A stretch of DNA of 64,000 nt from Pogostemon cablin (Eukaryota; Streptophyta; Magnoliopsida; Lamiales; Lamiaceae), in contig CM042982.1 in assembly GCA_023678885.1 (NCBI GenBank), positions 3,534,001-3,598,000 on the forward strand, read 5' to 3'. The stretch's first letter is position 1. Each line of letters opens with the position of its first letter. The translations under genes and the position numbers were made by a program. The notes beneath the pieces were generated by a model. That model was not told the origin of the DNA. It worked only from the letters and a program-made list of their open reading frames with translations, and ran no database searches. Shown piece after piece: positions 1 through 11,100 of this stretch.

Positions 1-1100
1 GTCATGGAGATGAGCCCATATCCCATTGTGGGCTCCTTCATGAGATGCTATTCATGCCCGAATGTTTTCCAGATCTGGCACGTCTTCCATCGTAGCAAAC
101 AAAGAAGGCAACGAGCGAGTGGCCTGCTGGAGCCTTAGGCGAGAAGAAGAGACCTCTGTCTCTTCCTGTAAATCTTGAAAAGCCCTCTCCAGAGACTCCG
201 ACACCGCCACACCAGCGCTCCTCATACGTCGAGGCCCGACTGACTGGTTGGCTGACCACTAAAACTCGTGATTAAGCACGATCGATAAATAGAGAGAAAG
301 TCAAAAGAATAAACAGATGAGGGAGATAAAATTATGACTGGAGAAACAGCCCCTCTATTAAAGCATAAGTCCCCGATCGACGTGACCTATGTTCAGAGGG
401 TCATTAATGCAGAGCCTGACGAGCATAGCCTAAATGATAAAAATGTGCGTTGAAAATGCCCCAAAATTTTGAAACGTCGCTTTGAGATCTTAGAGACATC
501 GTTTCAAATCCAAAATCCGAAAATCGGGACACGCGCATACCTAAAGAAGGTTCCATCCCCACTTGCCACGCACCAGTAACGATGGAACCTGGGGGCTAAT
601 GTGGTATATATTACATTAATGGGTATTTCACATATTGGGCCCATCAGCTCAATGCTCCTTTTAAGTCCACGAGCCTCCCGGCCTAGAGCAAAAAATGGCC
701 CCACCTGACTAAGCCACTTGATCAAGTGGCCTCAGATACGCAGAATCTGAGGCTAGAGCACTCTATAGAGTATATCCTAGATCGTATCCTCTAAATAGTC
801 ACATGAGGCTAGAATACATTTAATGCTCGCACTGTACACGATAATCCATCAACTTGCCCAGATACGGGTGACATCAGATTATCGGATATAAATATGGGAA
901 ATTCTCATAGCAATACGATCATCTTTCTACCCCTAAAAGAGGCACAAAAGCCTAAGGGGCAATCCTCTCTCCATCATGTTCGCTTTACGAGTTTGAGTCC
1001 TTCGACAAACTTCCTTACCCATCAATTAGGAAGAGATTATAAAAATCCACTAGCGACACTATTTAAAGTGTACATCCTTTAGAATAAAATGTTATACCCT
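1..1100 (+). mobile_element. Right end of a Ty3/Gypsy-like retrotransposon with candidate 3' LTR
   Basis: A purine-rich tract (aacctgggggctaa, 586-599) is followed directly by TGTGG at 600, the usual arrangement of a polypurine tract next to the TG start of a 3' LTR. A TATA-like box (gatataaatatggg) lies at 885-898, as expected for the LTR promoter. Base composition is clearly higher in GC than the DNA after 1130. The right end of the LTR could not be fixed; it lies somewhere between 1080 and 1140. Bases 1-599 would be the non-coding 3' internal part; no gag or pol reading frame is visible. Family assignment is inference from the tract and layout only. Confidence 0.45.
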
Positions 1101-1318
1101 TATATACTGTGAATCGGGAGAGATCAACTCATAAAACATCAAATAAAATAATTATCACTTTCCATTTATAAATTTTTTTATTCTTATACTAAATTAAGTA
1201 TACATTTTATATAGCTTCACACAATTTTTTTTAAATAAATTAATATGATATTGACCAAATGCAAAGGATTGGCATTAACAATATTAGGAATAGATATTTT
1301 CGGGGAAAAAAATACTAA

Positions 1319-1999
1319 GAGCATCTCCAGCAAGGCTGGATAAATGCTTATTACCGCAAAAATCCAGCGGAAAACTCCCCCAGCAAAATAGCTAATGTGG
1401 CTGCAAAATGAGGGAATGCACTGTAGCGTCTGGAAAATTCCAGCGCTACAGTGTCGGCTGCATCCCATTTTTCCTTTTTTTTTCTTAATTACAATTATTA
1501 ATATAAATAACATAAAATGTTTTAATGATTAATGATAAATTAATATGTATGTTGTATACATTTAGTGTCCACTTTTCTGTTTTTTTTTTTAATTTTGTTT
1601 TACTTATTTATAATAATTAATTTAAATAAATGAAAAAATATTATGATTGTTAGTTTTAATAGTGAATTAATATATATGTGAAAAAAAATTATTTATGTAT
1701 TTTTTAATGTAATTTTAATTTTAATTATTGTCTTAATTTCATGTTTAAATAAATTATAATGTAATTTTAATGATTATATTATTTTAATTTTAGGCATATT
1801 AATATTTTTATTACAGTATATTATTTTTTCATTCAAAAATAAAAATAATAATGGAAAATAAATTAAATGTAAAAATATATAAAAATAATATTAATAAAAT
1901 GAATATGCTGCAAAATGGAGTCAACTGAGATGATTTATTGAGTTGTCTGTATTTTAGGATGAATGTACTGCAAAATGGAGTAAATTGCTGGAGATTACT
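1319..1999. mobile_element. Tourist-like non-autonomous DNA transposon A
   Basis: The element starts gagcatctccagcaa and ends with the inverse of taatctccagcaa; both ends are flanked by TAA (1316-1318 and 2000-2002), the 3-bp target duplication typical of PIF/Harbinger (Tourist) elements. The 681-bp interior is AT-rich and holds no transposase frame. The near-repeat tgcaaaatggagt occurs twice close to the right end (about 1909 and 1969). Confidence 0.7.
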
Positions 2000-2222
2000 T
2001 AATATGGATAGACTGGGAAACTTGAATTTTCGTGGGAAACGAGCGGTCAGTTTTCAAGGAGAGGGAACCGTGAAAGTGGAAATCGTGGGCAGAACGGGCA
2101 GGTAAGAGAATACAAGGTAGGAGTGGACCCACCAAATCGGTGATCATTTTTAAAGATAAAATACTCCCTAATTTATATTGTTAAATTATTAGAGCCCAAA
2201 TTTTATATGAATCGTCATGCAA

Positions 2223-2938
2223 GGCCATCTCCACCGGTCTGTATCATTCTACGCACATTCAACACAAAAATAATGTAAAAATAGTAATTCATCTTCAACA
2301 GTTTGCACTACTTTTTTTATTAAAAAATAAAAAATTCATTTAATCTTTATATAATTTTTTTCAAACATAATTAAAATTATTATACATTTAATTTTGATAT
2401 ATTTATGTTTAATTTAAACAAAATAAATCTTTCTTCAATATTTAAAAGATATTCATTAATTAATATTTTATTTAGTTTTATTTTTTTTTATTATATAAGT
2501 TTATGTTTTTTTTTAATTTGCGTATGTAATTTTATATAATGTGTAATGTAATTTTAATCATGTATGATGTAATTTTATTTTTATGTTTAAATCTCATATT
2601 TATTTTAATTACTTTTTAAAATATATATTTATAATATTAATATTGCCTCATATTAATTAATATATAAAAATATTACATATTAATATTGCATCATAATTAC
2701 ATATTAATAATAAATATTTTAATAATAAAATATCAATATATAATTTTTTATTAATACAGTAAACTAAAACAGGAAATTAAAAAAATAAAAAAAATAACTC
2801 AAAGACAGGCATCACCACCGCAATTTGCTCAACTTTCACACTCAACACAAAAATGTCGAGTAAATGCGGTAACTGCTGGAGATAAAATCTCAGCATATCA
2901 CTTTTCCACAACATTTTCCGGTGCTGTTGGAGATGGCC
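2223..2938. mobile_element. Tourist-like non-autonomous DNA transposon B
   Basis: Ends are inverted: ggccatctccaccgg on the left and ggccatctccaacag read from the right. The flanks are CAA on the left and TAA on the right, an imperfect 3-bp duplication. The terminal motif resembles that of element A (1319-1999), so the two probably belong to related PIF/Harbinger families. The interior is AT-rich with no coding frame. Confidence 0.65.
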
Positions 2939-2947
2939 TAAATGATT

Positions 2948-3272
2948 AGTTAGATATTAGGTGCACTCGGGTGCATGGTGCATCCATATGTGTATCTTTT
3001 TATTCTATTTTGTATACATGTTATTCTATTTTATATCCGTGTTTCTTAATAATTGTATATTTTTTCGCACTAAGTTTTTCATTAAAAAAACTATAATCCA
3101 TATGTATATAACTTTTTATTTAATAGTGTATACATATTTTTTAATAATTGTATTTTTTACACTTAATTTTTCATTAATTGTATATATTTTTGTTCATAAT
3201 TGTATATGTTTTTTTTATATTTGTATACGTTTTTTAAAGTGGATGCACCCGAGTGCACAATATAATTAGCCA
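2948..3272. mobile_element. MITE with GTGCACTCGGGTGCA ends, copy 1
   Basis: The left end reads gtgcactcgggtgca (2961) and the right end tgcacccgagtgcac (to 3258), a near-perfect inverted pair. Weaker inverted similarity continues outside this core (gttagatatta against taattatatt), so the true ends lie near 2948 and 3272. A second copy sits at about 58848-59160 with the same AT-rich interior, including shared stretches such as tttttcgcactaagt. No transposase is encoded. Confidence 0.75.
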
Positions 3273-4180
3273 AAAATGATTATATTATTAACAAAAAGTG
3301 ATACTTAGTAGTTAAAAATTGATAATGATACACTAAACTATTTTATAAATAATTTATAGTATAAATAAAAAGCGAATGATCATTTTATAACGAAATTGAT
3401 AACATTTTATAATGAATATTATCACTTTTTATCCGTCTTAGGTGAGGACTTCGTGAAACAATCTCACACACATGTGATCTTTGCTCTAATTATTTTAGTA
3501 CTATTAGACTACATCATGATTAATTTATATTTTTAAATAAGATAATTAATTTAAAAAATAAAATTATTATCCTAAAATTGAATTTTAAATTTCGAGGTAA
3601 ATAACCCTAAAAATCAATATTGTAGAAGATATTAGTAAAAATTTGTTGATTTAAACATAATTTTTCTTTCTAAAAATAAAAACGTAAAATGATTGCAATA
3701 ATTATTAATAAATACTCCCTGCCAAATGATTGCAATAATATATGAACTATTTTAATATGCTTACACATGCCGGTAACAAACGTAATACTCATTAATTACT
3801 TCCCTAATGATTTAGTTAGGGTACATATTGAATGTTGAAAGTTTTTTTTTTTTCATTTTTCTGGACATCCAAAAATTTAAACAAATATGGATCAATTCAT
3901 TTAAGTTATATATGTAACTCTGTAACTTAGAATAATTGTTTTGTGTTTATAATTTTAAGTATTAGGATTTAAAATTTAAGAGTGTAGAAGTTTTTTTTAT
4001 TAAAGAATATATTAGTAAATATATCTCTTCAAAAGAGTAGGGATGTCTATAATATAGACATTTAGCAGGATTTTTTTTTTCTTTTCATTAAAAAACTACT
4101 ATAGTATTTCTTTCCAAAAAAATTACTATAGTTTTAAGAATAGAACTAAATGGATTAGTTGTTCAATAGTCATTATATGC
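3273..4180. other. AT-rich intergenic DNA without a recognised feature
   Basis: No coding exon, RNA gene or clear repeat boundary was recognised here. The sequence is dominated by A/T runs. Confidence 0.5.
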
Positions 4181-4184
4181 AATA

Positions 4185-4440
4185 CTTCCTTTTATCTCAT
4201 ATACTACTTTTTATTTTTTTAGTTTCACACTTATAAAATATCACATCAATCAATAATCTCATAAATAATCTTTATTTCAAAAATATATCTCTCACTTAAC
4301 ATAAATAAACAGCCTACTTTATATTTTATTTATTATTTAAAAAGTATCATAATACCCCTAAAAAGTCAATAAAATTAATAAAAATTTAACTTTTCTTAAA
4401 TTACTTATTTACAGTGTTGGTACAGTTAAGCGTGGGATGG
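4185..4440. mobile_element. Degenerate Stowaway-like MITE
   Basis: The left end (cttccttttatctcatata after TA) and the right end (gggatggagagagta) look like decayed inverted Stowaway termini (consensus CTCCCTCCGTCCC). Boundaries are approximate. Confidence 0.35.
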
Positions 4441-4936
4441 AGAGAGTATATAAAAAGGTCAGACATGTGTGAAATCGTTATCACCTCTCGTATTCATAAA
4501 TTAAAGACAATTTTATAACTTCGTTAGTATCACTTTAAAAAAATGTTATCACCTCTAATATTCATAAATAAAAAAAGATAATTATATTATATCTTAAAAA
4601 AATTAAGATGAATAAAAATGAAATTGTGGAAATAAAATAATACTACAAAATTGACACATCTACCAGATAAATTTGTAACAACAAATTTATATATTTATGA
4701 TGAAATAAATACAAATTGGTGTATAAAGATATTTTCAGATGGATTTAATTTAAAGAAAATGTAAGCGAGTTACACTCTCAATCAATCCTATGATTCTTCT
4801 CTCGAACTAATTTGGCATTGACTTAACTTTGACTTGATTTGTATGTGTTGACTTTGACTTTGTTGACTGGAGTGTATGCTGACTGTGTTGACAGCGTGTG
4901 TTTTGAGCTGAATCTTCAAATGAAGCTTGTCCGAAC

Positions 4937-5760
4937 TCAGGTGTGTAGTCTTGAACGTTGATCCGGAAGCGTTGAACCTTTGTTCGGATTGAACGTTGAC
5001 TGGAGAGCTTTCCACAAAGAACGTTTGATCTGGGGGACTTGAAGCCTTGATCCTGGATTAGTGGTCGTTCTTGACTTGAAGCATGCTTGAAGATGTTCTT
5101 GAGCTTTTCTTGACTTGAAGCTTGAAGATGCTTGAAGTTGTTCTTCGCTTGGAGCTTGAAGATCTTGAGACTTGTTCTTCACTTGAAGCTTGAAGACTTG
5201 AAGATCTGAAGATTTGCTTGAAGATTTTCGACTTGTTCTTCGCTTGAAGCTTTGAAAACTTGAAGATCTTGAGCTTTGAAGACTTGAAGATTTGAAGATT
5301 GCCTGAAGATCCTCGATTTGTTCTTCGCTTGAAGCTTGAAGATTTGAAGATCGTTTTTCACTTGTTCTTCGCTTGAAGATCTTGAGGGAGCTTTACTCGT
5401 GTTCTCGATCTCTTCAAGAGCGTTGTCTTCGAGTGCTTGAATGTGTGGTAGAACACCGTGGACTTCACGAAGACTGCTGGATAAATTTGGCTGGAAGAAA
5501 CGTCGAATCTGATGGGCTTAGCACCTTGATCTCAGGTCGAGTGTTGTTTCTGACTTGAAGAACGCCGGATAGGAGGGGTTTAGCACCTTGATCTCTGATC
5601 GGAGGCTATTGACGCCGGATCGGAGGGGCTTAGCACCTTGATCTCGGATCGCAGACCGTTCTTAGTTTGAAGATGATTGAAGATCTCAAGGGAGCACTGC
5701 TCGTATTCTTGATCTCTTCGAAGCGTCTGCGTCTTCAGATGTTTTATTGTGTGTAGAATG
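4937..5760. repeat. Composite tandem-repeat block (CTTGAAGAT-type plus 50-bp and 90-bp units)
   Basis: From about 5030 to 5400 the sequence is a degenerate array of short units built on cttgaagat / cttgaagac. It is followed by three imperfect units of about 50 bp sharing ttagcaccttgatctc (5518, 5579 and 5630). A longer direct repeat of about 90 bp (gaagatcttgagggagc... and gaagatctcaagggagc..., starting near 5366 and 5682) brackets them. Open frames on the minus strand here are only translations of the repeats (Leu-Gln-Ile-Phe-Lys type). It could be part of an LTR of a non-autonomous retroelement; no termini were established. Confidence 0.6.
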
Positions 5761-7397
5761 AATGGAGGAGGACTCTTTATATAGGTGAAGTGTGAGGAAG
5801 CCCCATAAATAACTCGCAGTCTGATTGATACAGGGCTGATTTGACCTAATTATGCGGGCTTGAGTCTTTCCATCCTTGCTATTTGATTGGTTGATCCTTG
5901 ATTTGACCTAATTATGTGAGCTTGAACTTATTTGACTGGATCTGTCTCAATTATCAATTATTCACTAATTTATTTAGAAATTTATTTATTTAAATCTCTT
6001 AATAAATAAATAAATAATTGATAATTATTCCATTAATTTGCCACATATTTTCCTTTAATAGACAATAAAATTCAAGTGCCCACAAAATGCATCATTAATT
6101 GATATCCTTTATACGGAAGGAATATATAATAATTAATTGATATCCTTAGACGGAAGGAATATATAAAGCGCAAGATTAAATGTACAATTATTATTTAACA
6201 ATTAACATTAAATTCTAAAAATAATAAATAAATTTCATTAGTTTAATAAAACAATAATGAAGGGGCATATAAATATTTTGGCAGTCAATAAAAGGTGTTA
6301 CTCAAAATGGAAAGAGATGGAATAATATGGATGAACACTGTGTTTGTCTAATAATTGATTGAAGAACTGATTTTCAATCATATTTGAATAATAAATACGA
6401 GGCACCAAGCATGCATGTTTTCGGTATTATTTACTAATTAGGTATTTTTAACGCATTATGTGACGGTTGTTTCGTGGCGTGTTACAAAAATTGTGATTTG
6501 ATTGATTTGCATATTTTCTTTATTTTAACTTAATAAATGTAGTATATAAAATAGGGAAATATTGAACTCATCCGTCTCACGTTACATTCTTCTCGTATAG
6601 ACACGGTTTCACACTATGTTTAAAAAAATATGATATATTAATTTTATTTTTTTAAAGAAAGACCATATTTAGAGTTGTAATAAATGTCATGCATGAAAGT
6701 TTAAAAAAAAAGTTTGTTTATGAAAAATTATTTCATGAAATCTTTTAATTAAAATTGGGAATTTTTCTTTCCCTTTAAATGATATGTACGGAACGACCAC
6801 ATTAAATCAAGTTTATTTCGTAAATAATTATTACAAGATATGATACTTAAAAAATACTAAAAGTCTTCCCGTTTATTTTTATATTAAAAGAAAAAAAAAG
6901 AAAAAAAAATGGGGGCAGCTGTCCTTATTGGCCCCTGGATCCACCATGATTATTTATGTAAAATTGAATTCCATTTCATAGAGTATTATGTGATTCTGGA
7001 AGATTAGGGAAAAGACACATATATCCCAAGTGCTTTATTGATTTTGACCTATGCTAAACACAATGATGATCCCAATGGGTGTTCTGTCCAATTCCATATG
7101 GACTTGTGGGACACAAAGGAAGTCATTCAAATTTTTGATATTTTTAAGGATTAAAAGAATATATATAAATAATTCATGGGTTTTTGTAATTTTATATAAA
7201 TATTTACTAGCAGGAAATAAATGGTTTTCTTGAGAGAGAGAGAGTCCAACTCCAGTTGTAAATTTACCTAACCAAAATTAGGTAGGAGAGAGAGATGAAG
7301 AAGCAAGTTGTCTTCAATGGATCTGGGCTAATATATTAGACTTAAATCCAATATCTGATTGAACCATTTCACAGCTGCACAAAATCTGAAAGATACT
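5761..7397. other. Intergenic DNA; short direct repeats only
   Basis: A TATA-like ctttatatagg lies at 5775. The phrase gatttgacctaattatg occurs at about 5838 and 5901, and a ~38-bp unit beginning attaattgatatcctt is repeated at about 6094 and 6130. No gene was recognised. Confidence 0.4.
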
Positions 7398-8030
7398 CTA
7401 AATCTCTACACAATGATGACATTTCCCACTTCCAAATATGTCACAATTATAAGGCTCACATGGACTCCATGAATAATCCCTATCTTCTAAAACTAGAGTG
7501 CATTCTTTTGCTTTGACCTGCTCCTCATCAAACAATGTAGTATGCTCTAATGCTGCATTCCACGAAGGACCGGTTGCTCGACCAACGATCGCGAAATGAA
7601 CTTCCTAATAGCAGATAGAAATGTAGAACTGCTGCAAGAAACTGTATACTTGCATCTTGGAGAAATGTTGATGGAAATGAATGAATATTGATCACGAGAT
7701 TCATGTACTAGTTTAAGATGATCAAGAGGGTTACAAGAATCGAATACACAATAAGCTTACACGTTCCGCATTGATGACAACAACAGTGTAATTCTCAACT
7801 TGAAAGCTAATCTTTCACATGAATCTACTATTGAAATGGACAATAGTTTCTGTATAGATCTTTGAGTCTCAAATCAATTCAAAACTTGTACGGAATGACT
7901 CCTGTAATCGGGTGCGGTGCAAATTCAACTCTTCGCATGTATCAACCAATATGGCTTGAAGTTCCCTTAAGTTGCTTGCTCTTAGACGTAATAGACCATC
8001 ATGAGAGTAGGGGGAGAAATCGCGTGATCA
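7398..8030 (-). pseudogene. Unidentified spliced coding remnant (2-3 exons)
   Basis: Three minus-strand pieces look coding. The terminal piece runs from acceptor (aggaag, about 7601) to a TAG at 7398-7400 and encodes HFAIVGRATGPSWNAALEH and a Cys-rich end (SPCEPYNCDIFGSGKCHHC). It joins in frame, across a GT-AG intron, to a short exon ending at 7763 (ENYTVVVINAE). Further upstream (about 7866-8030) an open stretch includes LRELQAILVDTCEELNLHRT, but it is preceded by an in-frame TGA without a convincing acceptor or start codon. The family is not recognised. The pieces sit within 75 bp of the TRIPP stop codon on the same strand. They could be a decayed gene, a small gene with an unseen 5' exon, or part of a TRIPP alternative 3' end. 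Confidence 0.4.
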
Positions 8031-8102
8031 GCTTGTATAACTCGTATGAGATGTCACAACCCAGAGCCAAAAAAAATCAACAAACTGAACATGAGAACCG
8101 CC

Positions 8103-11100
8103 TCAGAATATACTGGTGGCAATGCTTGAAGTTGCATTTATCTTCAGAGATTGTTCAGGTATATAAGTAAGACCTGTGATGACAAATAGTTGAATCATCA
8201 ACTTAAAATATTGGTACTGACAGTAAAACATGAATAATGAACTAGGTTGCGTTCTGAGTCGAGGAAGTTGTATTATTTTTGTTTCTTCATTCTAGTTTGT
8301 TGCTTGTAAATGAACATTTCATTCAAACAACTGACAATGATGGATTTCAAACTCATGCTCAAATCCTACGACCACCTTTCATCCTTAACATCAATAGGTT
8401 TTTCATCTCAACCATCTCATGTTTGAACAATTTATCCTCCCATTACAAACAATTCACATCTAAATCAAGAAGACACTTTCAACTTTAAAGACAGTTCATC
8501 TGCATTGTCTGACAAGCTCTTAATGGACACTCATGTAAATTTGGATGATAATCTTACAGATATATGCATTAAAGAATGGACGCATGTTTGATTAAAGATA
8601 GAGCAATGGACTTCAAATACTAAATGAGCTAATCTGATCTTGCCAAAAAATAGTTATTACTATAATTAGTTCTATATGTCTTCATATTAAGAATGTAAAT
8701 GAGAGAAGACTGAATTATGGAACCTGCTTTTTTACCTTTCTCCTTCACCCCAATTTTTAGAGAATCTAGAGTGATTGTTCCATCAGTCAGTGGAAGTACT
8801 TCAAGCTTGACACTAGCTGTAGATTGAGAGGGGATGCATCTGACAAGAAGAGAAAAAGAAAATCTTTTGAATGGCTGAATACGATTAGAGGGAAACAAGT
8901 GGGAAAGAGAAAATATATACCCGAGAGGAACTCTGCTCTGTAACCACAAGTGCGTGCAGCCCAGATCACTGTGTGGAGCCACACCAGGAAGTTGTACAGT
9001 GTGCTCATTAACAGAAACAGACATCGGACCACCTTTCAATTTCTGTCCTAGATTCTCAGACTTTGACCTCGCATGAGCACCGGTTCCTTGACTATCATAA
9101 ATTGCTCGATCTCCTAACTCACCGGAAGTTGAATATGAACTCGAAGGCAAGGAAGTTGAACTAGTTAGGGATACTACAGAAGGAGGAGAAGTAAAGGAAG
9201 CTGGTGCAAGAACAGTTAATGTCAGGTCATCTGGTGTCAAATTTGATGCTTGAAGAGTTAAAACCTGGAAATAGAGAAATTAATAAATGGAACTTCAGTT
9301 TAGGAAAACAAAAGATAAGCAATTACTTGAATTCGTGTATAACCTGAATGGGAAGCTGAGTCCCATCAGATCCACTAGTTTGCTGGGACATTTCAGATGC
9401 CACAGAAATCATAAGATCCCTTGAAATACGAGGCCGCCAACTCGTTGGATGCTTAAAAAACAACTTTGATTCTGAAACATGCAGACAAAATTAGTGCACT
9501 CAAAGTTTCTTCTCACTAAATATCCTAGACCTCAAGTATGATTACATACCAGTATAATTGCATCGACAAGATACCAGAACAGCATATTGATCAGCTGGTG
9601 ATCCACTATGCGGCGGTTCACTATTAGAGTGATGCAAGACTGATGCAACATTTCCAGCAGTTGCATGTGATGGTTGTGGATTAGTATTGCTTTGATCTTT
9701 GGAATGCTTTGATAAAGCAGTGGCTGGTTTCAGAATAAAAGAATGTTCTTCACCTCTCCTGCCAGAACAAAACTTCAAATGTTTGAGATCAAACTAATCC
9801 AATGATTCAACATCAAGATACAAGGTTCCAGAGTAATTCCAGTGACATCTGAAATATCGGTTAAAGCAGAAGAAAGAACAATTCTAAAAAAAAGGTCATC
9901 TTTTTTTGAATCAGAATTTCCATTTCTAAAACTGAATTGATTCAAGATTAACTTTTCTGAATTAGTTTAGAAACTAAACATGCTACATATTCTCATGCCA
10001 GTATTCCTTTTGCCAAAGCCATTAAAAATACATAACATAGTATGCTAGTTGTTTGTCAATATGAGAGGTCTACCTAGTTATATTAAGGATTCCCGCAAGA
10101 ATTTCATAAGCAAATTTCTCGTCTCTAAGCCCAATTAATGTTGTATAAGAAATCACAGATTCAATGTTTCATGAAAGATTTTAAGTTGCACTTGAAGCAG
10201 CTACAAAAATAGTCTATATTACATCAGCACGCCGAAGCCAGTCAATCCAAATACCGTATTGTATTCTGAGATCAAAGTTCACATTTATTCACATTGCTAA
10301 TCATTGGCGCACATTAAAGTAACAACATCATCAGCTGGATAGTCTACACTTCGCTCACAAACAGTGTAGCACCATACAATATTACAAATAAATACAATTT
10401 TTTATGGACTGGGCCAACATGTATGGGAAGCTATGAGTAACATATTATTCTTAAAACAAAGTCTCCATACCATCAATCAAGAAAAGTTTCCAATGACCTT
10501 CAAAAAGATAAGAAGTATTTTATCTAGGATCATTGCAAATAAAATACTCCCTCCATCCCGGGTATTTTTACCCGTTTGTACAGGCACATAAATTAAGAAG
10601 TTTTTTTTAATATATAATGTAAGAAAAAATAGGGATAAATTGGTAATATTAAGAGAAAAAGTAAATAAAGTTGTTGGGAATGATGAATAAAGTGTAAAAA
10701 AGTAAATAAAGTTGTTGGGATTGATGAATAAAGTGTAAAAAGTAGATAAGATGTGTAGTGTATTTTTACCATTAGTGGAATGGGTAAAAATACGTGGGAC
10801 ACCCCAAATAGGAAAGTGGGTAAAAATACATGGGAAGGAGTAAAATAAAATAAAATACAATAAAAGATTGTTGCAAAAAAGTAATTAACATGAAGCAACT
10901 TGAGAACATGTGAACAACAAAAGTTTCTGAGTGATCAGTATGAAGCAACTTATATAGGAATTATGTGGACAAAACTTGATTACCTGAGCGCTAGATTTGG
11001 TAAACTAAAGTCCATCCCAGATTCAATGCAAGAAACAGGTAAAAATAATGGCGGTCCACCTTTGGATGCCTCTTCAAAAACAATTGTTATGGCATCAATA

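Noticed and set aside
5030..5660. CRISPR-like array
   Set aside because: Units are degenerate, contiguous and without unique spacers, and the genome is a plant's.
8279..8488. Plus-strand frame over the last TRIPP introns
   Set aside because: It overlaps intron sequence of a well-supported minus-strand gene and has no recognisable features.
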